From Ancylomarina sp. DW003 (GTDB taxonomy: Bacteria; Bacteroidota; Bacteroidia; Bacteroidales; Marinifilaceae), in contig NZ_JAKJSD010000016.1 of the NCBI RefSeq assembly GCF_029029505.1, forward strand, positions 36,662 through 100,661: a DNA stretch of 64,000 nucleotides, given 5' to 3'. The notes beneath the pieces were generated by a model, which saw only the letters and a program-made list of their open reading frames with translations, was not told the DNA's origin and ran no database searches. Below, one piece after another: positions 1 through 9,089 of this stretch. Both the position numbers and the translations under genes were made by a program. The stretch's first letter is position 1, and each line of letters opens with the position of its first letter.

Positions 1-65
1 TAAAATTAATGGGTGTTGACGCTCGACTTGATAAGGCGGCAATTCAAGTTACTCAAGAAATCTAG
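1..65 (+). CDS. 3' end of an unidentified gene
   Basis: An open frame enters from the left edge and stops with TAG at 63-65. Its last residues read MGVDARLDKAAIQVTQEI. The next gene starts 32 bases later on the same strand. Only about 20 codons are visible, so neither family nor function can be assigned, and the frame is supported only by continuity and by the neighbouring gene's direction. Confidence 0.4.
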   Translation, partial: KLMGVDARLDKAAIQVTQEI

Positions 66-97
66 TAAGAGCCTTAGCAATTATTAAAAAACATCTA

Positions 98-850
98 ATG
101 AGAAAACAATTTCATATTTTAAATGGTGATTCCTTAAAAGAAATGTTCCCGGCAAATATACAGGGTGAATTGATTGTTGCCCGTGAATGTTTGATAGATG
201 GAAATGTTGAAGGGAAAAGCTTAGATAACTTTTTTGCTACAAGAGCAAAATTTATTAGTGATAACTACGAGGGCTTTACCAAGCAAGATTATTATAATAA
301 AACGGTTACCGAATTTCAAAAGATTCAAGCGATACCACAGGAGTCAGAGATAAACCTTTGGTTTGAGGATGACTTGTTTTGTCAAGTAAATTTCTGGTTT
401 GTTATTAACCTCTTAGCTAAATCGTATAAGAGTAATCTGATTTTTCTTGTCCGACCAATAACAAACAGTCAGTATGGTTTTGGTGGTTTGAATGAATCTG
501 AATTGAGATCAATTTATACGAACAGACTATTGCTAACGAATCTTGACAAACTCGCTGCGCTTTGGTTGTCGTATCAAAATGATGACAGAGAAAAATTGTT
601 GGAAACGGCAAGAGATTTAGAAAACAAATATCCATGTATTCTTCCAGCTGTAAAGGCACATCTCGAGCGAATTCCAATAGAAGGGAATCCAGGAAGGCCA
701 AGTCGATCACTGTTACAAATAATGGATGAACTTAAAACCGAAGAATTTGAACCAATCTTTAAGGAATTTTGCAATAGAGAAAGCATTTATGGTTTTGGAG
801 ATTTACAGGTTAAAAGACTATTGGATGACATAAAAAGCAATCGCGAATAA
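98..850 (+). CDS. DUF1835 domain-containing protein
   Basis: The 250-residue protein begins with FHILNGDSL, the characteristic start of DUF1835 proteins, followed by the acidic/aromatic stretch LWFEDDLFCQVN around residues 87-98. The C-terminal half (about 125-245) is helical and charged, as in the usual second domain of this family. There is no signal peptide or membrane segment, so it should be cytoplasmic. The molecular function of DUF1835 is not established. It sits 32 bases after a partial gene of unknown nature and about 110 bases before a small membrane-protein gene. The family call is fairly secure; no role is claimed. Confidence 0.75.
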   Translation: MRKQFHILNGDSLKEMFPANIQGELIVARECLIDGNVEGKSLDNFFATRAKFISDNYEGFTKQDYYNKTVTEFQKIQAIPQESEINLWFEDDLFCQVNFWFVINLLAKSYKSNLIFLVRPITNSQYGFGGLNESELRSIYTNRLLLTNLDKLAALWLSYQNDDREKLLETARDLENKYPCILPAVKAHLERIPIEGNPGRPSRSLLQIMDELKTEEFEPIFKEFCNRESIYGFGDLQVKRLLDDIKSNRE

Positions 851-961
851 AAGCTAAATTTCATAGGCGGTTGTGAGTCGTTTGAAAGTTAAATAAATGG
901 ATGAGCATAGTATTTACAAATATGATTTAGTAAATAGTATCTTACACAAAAACGATATATC

Positions 962-1147
962 ATGACAAAAGTAAAATCAATATTCATTTCATTATTATTA
1001 CTCTTAACATCAACTCTATTGTATTTCTCAATGAAGGATAGTCCAATTGAGCTAAATGATGAATTGGTGTCATTTGTTGCAGCCTTTGCTTTTGTAATTG
1101 GTCTTTTCAATTTCGTAAGAGAGTTCTTCAGACTAAAGAAAAACTAA
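962..1147 (+). CDS. small two-helix membrane protein
   Basis: This 61-residue protein is mostly two hydrophobic stretches (about residues 6-24 and 36-54) separated by a short acidic linker, with a basic C-terminal tail (FFRLKKN). That pattern fits a small inner-membrane protein with both ends in the cytoplasm. Its stop lies 4 bases before the next start, so the two are probably co-transcribed. I do not recognise the family. The tight coupling to the downstream gene and a sensible topology support it being real. Confidence 0.55.
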   Translation: MTKVKSIFISLLLLLTSTLLYFSMKDSPIELNDELVSFVAAFAFVIGLFNFVREFFRLKKN

Positions 1148-1151
1148 GCAC

Positions 1152-1658
1152 ATGAATACAGAACTTAGCTGGGAGAAGGATACCTTCTCTAGAAATTACA
1201 CCTTATTCGATTCTCAAAAATTGTGTGGTTATCTCAAAAGGGATTTCTTATCTCAATCTGCTAATGGTGAGATAAATGGGGAGTTATATTCTTTTAAAAC
1301 ATCAGGTTTTATAAAGAAAAACACCATTGTTTATGATGGATTAACCGGTAAGAGTTTGACCGTAATAAACTACGACGAGTTGCGTTCAAGAGCAATTTTA
1401 TCTGTTGGTGATAAAGTACTATACTTTAAGTTCGATAGCCTTCTACAAAACTCTTGGCACCTATCGGGAACTGGAGGCGAATATATTGCTTATTCTTCAT
1501 CCTCGAACAAAGGTTATATCAATTCAACGACCGACGATAGCCTACTTTTATTAAGTGGTTTATTGGTGGCAGATTATTTTAGAAAATCACAACGAGATGT
1601 CTTTATCTTTATGATGCTGGTAGCTTGTGTAATCATTGTGTTCACTATTTTGTTTTAG
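1152..1658 (+). CDS. hypothetical C-terminally anchored protein
   Basis: The 168-residue protein has a long beta-rich N-terminal part with alternating polar and hydrophobic residues (about 1-120). A short hydrophobic segment follows (LLLLSGLLVADYF), then a clear transmembrane helix at the extreme C terminus (about 149-168). The beta-rich part recalls LURP-one/tubby-like folds, but this is only an impression. There is no signal peptide, so the bulk probably faces the cytoplasm as a tail-anchored protein. It follows the 61-residue membrane protein by 4 bases and precedes a lipoprotein gene by 26 bases, suggesting one transcript. Function unknown. Confidence 0.6.
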   Translation: MNTELSWEKDTFSRNYTLFDSQKLCGYLKRDFLSQSANGEINGELYSFKTSGFIKKNTIVYDGLTGKSLTVINYDELRSRAILSVGDKVLYFKFDSLLQNSWHLSGTGGEYIAYSSSSNKGYINSTTDDSLLLLSGLLVADYFRKSQRDVFIFMMLVACVIIVFTILF

Positions 1659-1684
1659 ATATTTTTTATCTTAAAAAGAAAACT

Positions 1685-2557
1685 ATGAAATCTATATTTA
1701 AATTATTAATTCTATTCGCTTTATTCACTTCTTGTGAATCGAAGCATAGCAATTCTGTTGGAACGAAAGAAACTCTTGCTTTGGAGTCAGAAATCTATGC
1801 CGAAGATGAGATGGTTCCAATAACAAGACAAGAAGCCGTGAAACCACCACCTCCTCTGGGTTTACACGATATGCAGGGTGATGAGGTAATGGAAAAGAAG
1901 ATTATTAAAGATGGAAGAATTGAGATTAAAGTAAAAAAACTTGAGCAAGCAAAATCCAATGTAGATTCCTTAGTAAAGAAATTTGATGCCTATTATGGTA
2001 ATGAGACTTTTAAGAATTCACATTATCGATCTTTTTACCATTTAACGATTCGCATACCTAATAATTATTTTGAAGCTTTCATTTCAGGTGTCGACAATGG
2101 GAAAGTTGAGCTTTTATCTAAGGATATTAATGCAAAAGATGTATCTGAGAGATACTACGACTTAAAAACCAGACAAAAGAATAAACGCCTGTATTTGTTG
2201 CGATATCAAGATTTACTGAAGAAGGCAAAATCGATTAAAGACATACTTGAGGTTGAAGAGAAAGTCCGTGATTTGGTTGAAGAAATAGAGAGTGTTGAGG
2301 GGCAGTTAAAATACTTAGACAAACAGGTTGCTTATAGCACACTAAACCTATCCATTATTATGGAAAAGGATAAACGATTTGAACCAAGTAAGAAGGATAA
2401 ATTCTCGGAACGATTGAAAGAATCATTAACTAATGGCTGGTTCGGAATTGTTGCTTTCTTTCTCTTTTTAGTAAAGATATGGCCTGCATGGATTATTTGT
2501 TTTATTCTTATTGTAGTATGGAGAAGATATAAACGAAAGAAAAAATTAATGAAATAA
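1685..2557 (+). CDS. DUF4349 domain-containing lipoprotein
   Basis: I start this gene at the ATG at 1685 because the protein then opens with a typical lipoprotein signal ending FALFTSC (Cys17). The longer frame from 1625 would overlap the previous gene and hide that signal. After a low-complexity linker with a PPPPLG stretch, residues about 75-225 match the DUF4349 pattern: an N-terminal beta strand (RIEIKVKKLEQA), a T-IRIP motif, and a long charged coiled coil. A transmembrane helix (about 253-278) and a Lys/Arg-rich tail end the protein. Such proteins sit in the envelope; their role is not defined. Confidence 0.75.
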   Translation: MKSIFKLLILFALFTSCESKHSNSVGTKETLALESEIYAEDEMVPITRQEAVKPPPPLGLHDMQGDEVMEKKIIKDGRIEIKVKKLEQAKSNVDSLVKKFDAYYGNETFKNSHYRSFYHLTIRIPNNYFEAFISGVDNGKVELLSKDINAKDVSERYYDLKTRQKNKRLYLLRYQDLLKKAKSIKDILEVEEKVRDLVEEIESVEGQLKYLDKQVAYSTLNLSIIMEKDKRFEPSKKDKFSERLKESLTNGWFGIVAFFLFLVKIWPAWIICFILIVVWRRYKRKKKLMK

Positions 2558-2600
2558 GGAGTGGGATTTCTTCCTACTTAAAATTAGAACACACATTTAA

Positions 2601-3857
2601 ATGAAGAAGTACATTACCATCCTATTCGTGCTTGTGTCAATTTTGGCATATTCTCAAAAATCTAAGATTGATTGGAAAGCAGATATTGAATTTTTAAAAA
2701 ATGAACTGCCTAAAAAGCATAAAGATTTTTTCACGGTTCGAAACCAGAAGGAATTCGAGGTCGATTTAAATAAAATAGCTTCAAAAACCGATCAGTTAAA
2801 AGACTTTGAAATTATCTTATCTATTCAGCAAGTAATAGCGAGTTTTGGCGATTCACATACTCATATTGAATTCTCTAAACTATTTGATCAGGAAAAGGGT
2901 TTGCCTTTAAAATTATATTGGTTTAAGAATGGTATATACATTTTAGCTACATCGCAAAAGAACAAATCAATATTAGGAAAGAAACTAGTGAGTATAAATG
3001 ATTACCCTATCGGTCAGGTTTGCGATAGCTTAGAAAGGTTATTTACGGTTGATAATAGAGCTATGTCGAAGATGTTTGTACCAAAGCTTTTGAATAATGG
3101 AGGCTTGTTGGAGTATTTCGGATTTGTAAAGAATGGTGTTTATGAATTGGGTTTGGAGGATGAAAAAGCTTTGTTCTCGAAAGCAACAATTCAGGTAGGG
3201 AAAATAACAAAAGAGAATCAGATAGCACTGACACCTAATTCAAAGCCATATTGTTTGCAAAATCGACGTAAAGTTTTTAGTCAGAATTATATAGAAAAGG
3301 ATAGTATTTATTACATTTTGTATAATAAATGTATAAGCCGTGAATTGATGATCATGTTCGGGCGCGAAGAAAAGGCTAAAAATTACCCATCGTTTACCGA
3401 ATTTGAGAATGCAATATTCCATACCATAAAAGAGAAACCAATTAAGCAATTTGTTTTCGATATGCGTTTTAATGGCGGAGGTAGTTCTGCTCAAGGGACT
3501 GACTTTGTGGAAAAGCTAGTTCTTATTGATGAGATCAACTCAAAAGGTAAACTTTACGTAGTGATAGGAAGAAAAACATTCTCATCGGCTATCATAAATT
3601 CTATGGATTTTAGAAATAAGACCGAAGCAATTCTGATAGGAGAGGAGACTAGCGGCAAACCAAATCATTTTGGCGAGATTAGATCATTCGACCTACCACA
3701 CTCAAAACTAAATATCACTTATTCTACAAAATATTTTAAAGAAACTGATGAAGATATTAAGACTATAGTTCCGGATGTGCGTATCGAAACAAATTTCGAA
3801 GACTATATGAATGGTGTTGATCCTGTTTATGAGTGGATAAAAAACAACAAACCTTAG
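2601..3857 (+). CDS. S41 family peptidase (C-terminal-processing protease-like)
   Basis: The 418-residue protein has a Sec signal peptide (about 1-18) and an N-terminal helical domain with the family motif GDSHTHIEF near residue 92. Its C-terminal half matches the S41/tricorn-like protease core, with FVFDMRFNGGGS (about 281-292) and the probable nucleophile in TFSSA (about 325-330). The downstream GEETSGKPNHFGE segment probably supplies the lysine. No clear PDZ domain is visible, as in the short Bacteroidota members. It is expected to be periplasmic or envelope-attached. It stands 43 bases after the DUF4349 gene on the same strand. Substrate unknown. Confidence 0.8.
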   Translation: MKKYITILFVLVSILAYSQKSKIDWKADIEFLKNELPKKHKDFFTVRNQKEFEVDLNKIASKTDQLKDFEIILSIQQVIASFGDSHTHIEFSKLFDQEKGLPLKLYWFKNGIYILATSQKNKSILGKKLVSINDYPIGQVCDSLERLFTVDNRAMSKMFVPKLLNNGGLLEYFGFVKNGVYELGLEDEKALFSKATIQVGKITKENQIALTPNSKPYCLQNRRKVFSQNYIEKDSIYYILYNKCISRELMIMFGREEKAKNYPSFTEFENAIFHTIKEKPIKQFVFDMRFNGGGSSAQGTDFVEKLVLIDEINSKGKLYVVIGRKTFSSAIINSMDFRNKTEAILIGEETSGKPNHFGEIRSFDLPHSKLNITYSTKYFKETDEDIKTIVPDVRIETNFEDYMNGVDPVYEWIKNNKP

Positions 3858-3942
3858 AATAGATATTTTATTTATCTTTTTAAGGTTCTGAAAATTAATG
3901 TAATTAGATTATCATATTTAACGATTTCAAACAAACAAAATC

Positions 3943-4404
3943 ATGAAAACTTTAAAACGATCTATTTTATTTATTGCCCTAACTCTTATTAGCTGCACAA
4001 GTTTTGCACAAACGGCTAAGGATACTTTGGCTATTAAGGAAACGACCTTAAACTACATTGAGGGCTACTTTCATAAGGATGCTGCAAGAATGGAGAAGGC
4101 CTTGCATCCTGAATTAGTTAAACGTAGTATTCAGAAAGCTAAAGATGGAACAGAATTCGTTATTAATTTGAGTGCGTCCTATATGGTTATGCGAGCAGGA
4201 ACCAACACGAATCGTCACGCTGCTAAGCCTGATGGTCCAATAGAATCAAAAGTGGAAATATATGACATTGTTGGGAATGCTGCTACAGTTAAGGTGTCGA
4301 CAAACCAATATGCATTTGTTGATTATTTGCATATTGGGAAATTTAAAGGTGAGTGGAAGATTCTAAATGCATTTTGGGCGTATAAGCCAAAAGAGGACAA
4401 ATAG
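3943..4404 (+). CDS. exported lumazine-binding/NTF2-like protein
   Basis: The 153-residue protein starts with a signal peptide ending near SFA|Q (about residue 22). It continues with the cone-shaped NTF2-like pattern of the putative lumazine-binding family (PF12893): a helix with TLNYIEGYFHKDAARMEKALHPEL, then strands ending in GEWKILNAFWAYK. Members often carry small ligands or act as accessory domains, but the ligand here is unknown. The signal sequence also contains a Cys (TLISCTSFAQ), so lipidation is possible but the context is poor. A hairpin terminator follows about 30 bases after the stop. Confidence 0.7.
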   Translation: MKTLKRSILFIALTLISCTSFAQTAKDTLAIKETTLNYIEGYFHKDAARMEKALHPELVKRSIQKAKDGTEFVINLSASYMVMRAGTNTNRHAAKPDGPIESKVEIYDIVGNAATVKVSTNQYAFVDYLHIGKFKGEWKILNAFWAYKPKEDK

Positions 4405-4435
4405 AACTTAAGTTATTTTGAATTATAATTTATAT

Positions 4436-4458
4436 AGGAAGCATTAGCTTCCTTTTTG
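4436..4458 (+). terminator. rho-independent terminator
   Basis: Perfect 7-bp arms AGGAAGC (4436-4442) and GCTTCCT (4447-4453) enclose ATTA and run into TTTTTG. The site lies between the plus-strand lumazine-binding-like gene and the convergent nucleotide-sugar gene. Confidence 0.7.
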
Positions 4459-4483
4459 TTTCTGATAATTATAACTTGTTTGA

Positions 4484-5431
4484 TTATTTTATATCTCTAA
4501 TAAAATTATCAAAATAGGTAATTGTCTTGATTAAGCCTTCTTCAAGCTGAATATTGGGAGTCCAATTGTTAAGTCTCTCTTTAGCTAAGCTGATGTCAGG
4601 CTGACGTTGCATGGGATCATCCATAGGTAGCTTTTCAAATATAATCTTTGATTTAGATTGAGTCAATCTAATAACTTCCTGAGCTAATTCTAATATTGTA
4701 AACTCGTTGGGATTACCAATATTAACAGGACCTATAAAATCTTTTGGAGAATTCATCATTCTAATGGCACCTTCTACTAAATCGTCGACATATTGAAAGC
4801 TTCTGCTTTGCGATCCATCACCATAAATTGTAATGTCTTGATTTTTTAGAGCTTGCATGATGAAATTTGAAACGACACGACCATCATTGGGATGCATATT
4901 GGGACCATAGGTGTTGAAAATACGCATGATTTTAATGTCGACCTGGTTCTGCTTATGGTAATCCATAAACAAGGTTTCAGCACATCGTTTACCTTCGTCG
5001 TAGCATGAGCGGATTCCAATAGGATTCACATTCCCCCAATATTCTTCAGTCTGAGGATGAATTTCAGGATCGCCATAAACTTCACTTGTTGAAGCTTGTA
5101 ATATACGAGCCTTTATTCTTTTAGCTAATCCTAGCATATTAATAGCACCCATAACTGACGTTTTTGTCGTTTTAATGGGATTGTACTGGTAATGAACAGG
5201 AGAGGCCGGGCAAGCCAAATTATAAATCTGATCAACTTCGGCAAAATAAGGTTGAATTACATCATGACGAACCAACTCAAAGTAAGGGTGAGGTAGGAGG
5301 TGTTCAATGTTGCGCTTGCTACCCGTGAAATAATTATCGAGACAAATGACATCGTGTCCATCTTTTATAAGTCTATCACATAAGTGTGATCCTATAAATC
5401 CGGCACCTCCAGTAACAAGTATTCGTTTCAT
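4484..5431 (-). CDS. UDP-glucuronate decarboxylase (UDP-xylose synthase), SDR family
   Basis: This 315-residue extended short-chain dehydrogenase has the N-terminal NAD-binding motif GGAGFIG (residues 8-14). It also has the UXS-type sequences HDVIQPYF and [13 protein letters not shown], a catalytic S/Y/K set (STSEVYG, then SCYDEGK near residue 143) and MRIFNTYGP. These are the hallmarks of UDP-glucuronic acid decarboxylase, which makes UDP-xylose from UDP-glucuronate in the cytoplasm. It is the last gene of the minus-strand phosphonate/capsule cluster, 139 bases beyond the alcohol dehydrogenase stop, with an inverted repeat in that gap. This suggests xylose, or a sugar derived from it, in the surface glycan. 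Confidence 0.85.
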   Translation of the reverse strand: MKRILVTGGAGFIGSHLCDRLIKDGHDVICLDNYFTGSKRNIEHLLPHPYFELVRHDVIQPYFAEVDQIYNLACPASPVHYQYNPIKTTKTSVMGAINMLGLAKRIKARILQASTSEVYGDPEIHPQTEEYWGNVNPIGIRSCYDEGKRCAETLFMDYHKQNQVDIKIMRIFNTYGPNMHPNDGRVVSNFIMQALKNQDITIYGDGSQSRSFQYVDDLVEGAIRMMNSPKDFIGPVNIGNPNEFTILELAQEVIRLTQSKSKIIFEKLPMDDPMQRQPDISLAKERLNNWTPNIQLEEGLIKTITYFDNFIRDIK

Positions 5432-5463
5432 AAAGCAATTAGTTGATATAGAAGTCTTCTCAG

Positions 5464-5502
5464 ATCAAAAATCTAAGAATAGTTATTGTTTGGATTTTTG
5501 AT
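5464..5502. other. 10-bp perfect inverted repeat in operon gap
   Basis: ATCAAAAATC at 5464-5473 is matched by GATTTTTGAT at 5493-5502 with a 19-base loop, between the reductase and the UDP-xylose synthase genes. No T-run follows on the minus strand, so it could be an operator, a processing site or a weak attenuator rather than a terminator. Confidence 0.35.
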
Positions 5503-5570
5503 TAATGACGATAATTTCGATCTGTTCTCTTACATAAGAATCAAATTCAATATATGAATATTTATCAAAC

Positions 5571-6659
5571 TCAGAGAATTTTCTTAAATAAATTTTCGAT
5601 GTATTCTTTTGTCAGCAAGGCTGGGTTATTCTTCAATCTTTCCAAATTGCAGTCGGATAATTTTGAAATCTGCTCAGCTTCAATTCCCAACTGGCTTAAT
5701 TTCGTACTCAAACCTATTTGATTCCAAAATCTTTCGATTTTCACAACACCATCAGATAGGCTATCTGCATTTATCAGGTTTAATATCTTTTGGATATCTT
5801 CTTTAGCATATTCGTAATTAGCCTGCATGATATGAACTAAAGTTATTGCAACCGCATGTCCGTGTGGCACATCAAAAAAAGATGTCATCTTATAGGATAG
5901 TGCATGACTTGCTGTGGTCTTGGAAATATTTATGGCTTTTCCAGCCCAATAAGCACCTTCACTGACTTTATCCTTGGCATTATAATCATTATCGACAACA
6001 GCTTCCTCAAGGTTATTCCAAACCAAGCTAATCGCTTTCTCTGCGTATTCTTTTGATTCTACATTTCCTCCTGTCGCCCACATAGACTCGATTGCCTGAC
6101 AAAGAGCATCGGCTCCTGTACAGGCAGTTAAATAAGCTGGTGTAGAATATGTAAATTGAGAATCTACAATAACATATTCAGGTAAAATGTATTTGTGTGC
6201 AAAAGAGTATTTTTCTCCATCAATATACATCACCGCAAAATGAGTCGCCTCACTTCCTGTTCCAGCTGTTGTTGGTATAGCAACAAACGGGAAAGGTTTT
6301 TGATCCAATCTATTTGCCTTAATGGTTTCTACCAGATTTTCCTGAACCTGTGATAAACTATTAATTAGTTTTGCAATATCAATGGCACTTCCACCACCAA
6401 TGGCAATTGTTAATTCACAATTCTCACGCTTAAACAGCTCAATTCCCTTTTCAACATCTTCCAGCTTGGGATTCTCCTCAAAATCGGAAAACCTAAAATA
6501 TGGAGTCCCTTTTAAAAGGGACTCCATTATTTTTTGAGCTCCGGATTTTTCGTAAGAGGATTTACCTGTTACCAGAAATACCTTTTTGCCCGAATGTAAT
6601 TTTAATATCTCCGATAAATTGGAGACACTATTCTTACCTATGTATATATTCTCAATCAT
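5571..6659 (-). CDS. iron-containing alcohol dehydrogenase, probable phosphonoacetaldehyde reductase
   Basis: The 362-residue protein has the group III alcohol dehydrogenase signature: IGGGSAIDIAK (about 88-98), IPTTAGTGSEAT, and the metal-binding region GADALCQAIE plus SHALSYKMTSFFDVPHGHA. It starts with the A of the upstream gene's stop (TAATG coupling), directly after phosphonopyruvate decarboxylase. In phosphonate clusters such dehydrogenases (FomC/PhpC type) reduce phosphonoacetaldehyde to 2-hydroxyethylphosphonate. No AEP transaminase is visible in the window, which makes the hydroxyl product the more likely end point. The family is certain; the substrate is inferred from context. Confidence 0.85.
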   Translation of the reverse strand: MIENIYIGKNSVSNLSEILKLHSGKKVFLVTGKSSYEKSGAQKIMESLLKGTPYFRFSDFEENPKLEDVEKGIELFKRENCELTIAIGGGSAIDIAKLINSLSQVQENLVETIKANRLDQKPFPFVAIPTTAGTGSEATHFAVMYIDGEKYSFAHKYILPEYVIVDSQFTYSTPAYLTACTGADALCQAIESMWATGGNVESKEYAEKAISLVWNNLEEAVVDNDYNAKDKVSEGAYWAGKAINISKTTASHALSYKMTSFFDVPHGHAVAITLVHIMQANYEYAKEDIQKILNLINADSLSDGVVKIERFWNQIGLSTKLSQLGIEAEQISKLSDCNLERLKNNPALLTKEYIENLFKKIL

Positions 6660-7780
6660 TATTTCAAGAAATCCATCAAGTTTTCCTTATTCTCAACAGG
6701 AGTTGTCGTTGGTCGTCCCAAATCATTTCTAGCTCCTTTTTTCACTCGAATTTCCAAAATTGAAGGCCCGTCGCTTGCCAGTAATTTAGGAAATACAGAT
6801 TCTATAGATTCAATTGAATCAGCAAAAAAGGCTTCTTTATATCCAAAACCCTTAGCGATTTGACCGAAGTCAATATCGAATCCAATAGTTGGCTGACCTC
6901 CTACTGAATCATGAGATCCATTGTTGAAAACAATATGCTTTAGATTCTTGCAATCTGCAGCTGCAATAATTCCAAAAGAACCTGTATGCATAATGATCGC
7001 TCCATCGCCATCAAAACAATAGACGTTTTTAGAAGAATGCATAGCTACACCCATGGCAATTTGAGAAGCGTGTCCCATTGACCCCACAGTAAGAAAATCT
7101 TTCTCGTGTCCGGTATTATGCTTTTCTCTTATCTCAAATAATTCTCTTGATATCTTGCCTGTAGTAGAAACAACAACAGAATCTTCTTCTATCATCTCAA
7201 CCACTTTTTCGATGGCTTCTTCTCTTTCCGGATAAGTATTTACAGCATCCTTTGCTGCAAGTTTATAAGTTTCAAAAGTTCCCTTTTTAACTAAAAATAC
7301 ATATGGACTTGAATTCTCCTTACAAGTTGCAAGTGCTTTTTTCACTTGTTCATTTGCCTCTGCTGTATCTGCACTCAATACTTCACTAGGAATCTGCATC
7401 GCATCAAAAAGGTCTTTCGAAACTTTCCCTTGCTTTACATGCTGAGGCTCATCTTTCTTTCCAGGTTCTCCACGCCATCCAACAAAAAGAATCATTGGAA
7501 TTTTGTACACATCCTCATCTGCCAAAGACAATAAAGGGTTTACAGCATTACCAATTCCTGAGTTCTGCATATATACAGCAGGAACTAATCCTGTTGCCAA
7601 ATGATAACCACTTGCTAATCCTACAGAAGCTCCTTCATTTGAAGCGATAATATGCTTATCTGCAGGATAATTATCGAACATATAAGCAGAGAGCGAAGCC
7701 AAAAGAGAATCCGGAACTCCTGTATAGAAGTTCACATCATTGCTCTCCAGATTTTTAAAAAATGATTTTAATTCTATCAT
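6659..7780 (-). CDS. aepY: phosphonopyruvate decarboxylase
   Basis: This 373-residue thiamine-diphosphate enzyme decarboxylates phosphonopyruvate to phosphonoacetaldehyde, the irreversible step that drives phosphonate synthesis. Its N-terminal Pyr domain begins with FYTGVPDSLL and contains the catalytic-type Glu in ASNEGASVGLASGYHLATG (about residue 49). WRGEPGKKDEPQH near residue 107 is typical of this enzyme. The C-terminal PP domain has the ThDP motif GDGAIIMHTGS...NNGSHDS (about 248-280). It starts 7 bases after the PEP mutase stop and overlaps the reductase start by one base, so the three enzymes are translationally coupled. Confidence 0.92.
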   Translation of the reverse strand: MIELKSFFKNLESNDVNFYTGVPDSLLASLSAYMFDNYPADKHIIASNEGASVGLASGYHLATGLVPAVYMQNSGIGNAVNPLLSLADEDVYKIPMILFVGWRGEPGKKDEPQHVKQGKVSKDLFDAMQIPSEVLSADTAEANEQVKKALATCKENSSPYVFLVKKGTFETYKLAAKDAVNTYPEREEAIEKVVEMIEEDSVVVSTTGKISRELFEIREKHNTGHEKDFLTVGSMGHASQIAMGVAMHSSKNVYCFDGDGAIIMHTGSFGIIAAADCKNLKHIVFNNGSHDSVGGQPTIGFDIDFGQIAKGFGYKEAFFADSIESIESVFPKLLASDGPSILEIRVKKGARNDLGRPTTTPVENKENLMDFLK

Positions 7781-7787
7781 TCTAATC

Positions 7788-9089
7788 TTATTTAGTACCA
7801 GGTATTAGTTCTAGAATTTCCTTAATTGGCATGCATTTATCATTTGCATCCGACGAGCGTCCATTAGCTAAAATCGATTTTGCAACATCCATCATTGCTG
7901 GATATGAAGCACGTAGCATGTGATTTGCATAGATCACCACATTAACTCCAACTTTACTAAATTCTTCTTCTGTAATGTGGTTGAATGTTGATGGTACAAC
8001 TACAATAGGTGTGTTTTTATTATCTTTTCTGAATCGTTCACAGAATTCAATAATATCTTCACCCGTTTTCTCTTTACTGTGAATCATGACACCATCAGCA
8101 CCAGCTTTAACATAGGCATGTGCTCTTTCTAAAGCATCTTCAACAGATTTTCCTAAAATTAAAGACTCTACACGAGCGATAACCATGAAATCCTCAGTAA
8201 CCTGAGCCATTTTCCCAGCTTTAATTTTAGCAGAAAAATCTTCAATTGTATCTTGAGTTTGTGGAACTGCAGTACCGAATAATGAGTTCTTTTTAAGACC
8301 TGTTTTATCTTCGATGATAACAGCAGATACACCATGACGCTCCAATGTTCTTACCGTAAATACGAAATGCTCTACTTTTCCTCCGGTATCACCATCGTAA
8401 ATAATTGGCTTGGTTGTACATTCCAAAGTATCATTTAAACCATGCATACGTGTTGTGATATCAACCGCTTCGATATCTGGCTTACCTTTAGACGTAGAAT
8501 CAGTTAAACTACTCGACCACATGCCATCAAATTCCTGATTCATACCGTTTACACTCACCTTAGCATTCTCAGCAATTAATCCTGTTAAACCACTATGTGA
8601 TTCCAAAATACGCACAACTGGTTTAGCTTGAATTAGCCTACGAAGGCGTTTCATTCTAATTTCAGGAGTCGTCCCAATAGATTTAACCTTCTCGTTTAAT
8701 TTTGAAGAAGAGATTCCTTGTGTATATGGTACATCGATAACCTTACCATTCCATTCTTTAATGGTGTCAATTACACGTTGTCTTGTTTCTTGCTGAATTC
8801 CCTCTTTCCAATCGTCACCATGAACCACAAAATCGGGCTTCACATTCATCAGGTTAGGTACATAATCAAGCGTGTCCTGAGGGATTACTTTTTCAACTCC
8901 TTTTAGATTTTCTACGATCATTTTTCTTTGCTCGTAATCTAGATAAGGTAGTCGCTTGTAGCTTGCAATGGCTTTGTCTGTTAGTACCCCAACAGTTACG
9001 CTACCCAATTTAGCACCTTCTTTAATAATGTTTAAATGTCCAGGATGAATGATATCTGCACTCATGCCAATGTATACATTCTTGCTCAT
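7788..9089 (-). CDS. aepX: nucleotidyltransferase-phosphoenolpyruvate mutase fusion
   Basis: The 433-residue protein has two domains. Residues about 1-135 form a cytidylyltransferase-like Rossmann domain with [14 protein letters not shown] (the HxGH nucleotide site) and ISSSKL as second motif. Residues about 140-433 are phosphoenolpyruvate mutase, with [15 protein letters not shown] and the diagnostic [10 protein letters not shown]. The mutase interconverts PEP and phosphonopyruvate, forming the C-P bond. The first domain probably activates a phosphonate (for example to CMP-2-hydroxyethylphosphonate), but its substrate is inferred. The gene overlaps the preceding phosphotransferase gene by 4 bases (ATGA) and leads into the decarboxylase. 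Confidence 0.93.
   Translation of the reverse strand: MSKNVYIGMSADIIHPGHLNIIKEGAKLGSVTVGVLTDKAIASYKRLPYLDYEQRKMIVENLKGVEKVIPQDTLDYVPNLMNVKPDFVVHGDDWKEGIQQETRQRVIDTIKEWNGKVIDVPYTQGISSSKLNEKVKSIGTTPEIRMKRLRRLIQAKPVVRILESHSGLTGLIAENAKVSVNGMNQEFDGMWSSSLTDSTSKGKPDIEAVDITTRMHGLNDTLECTTKPIIYDGDTGGKVEHFVFTVRTLERHGVSAVIIEDKTGLKKNSLFGTAVPQTQDTIEDFSAKIKAGKMAQVTEDFMVIARVESLILGKSVEDALERAHAYVKAGADGVMIHSKEKTGEDIIEFCERFRKDNKNTPIVVVPSTFNHITEEEFSKVGVNVVIYANHMLRASYPAMMDVAKSILANGRSSDANDKCMPIKEILELIPGTK

Noticed and set aside
7788..9089. N-terminal domain as NadR- or PanC-type adenylyltransferase
   Set aside because: Only the general HxGH fold is visible; the context of phosphonate and CDP-glycerol-type enzymes favours a CTP-dependent activator, and no NAD or pantothenate genes are near.
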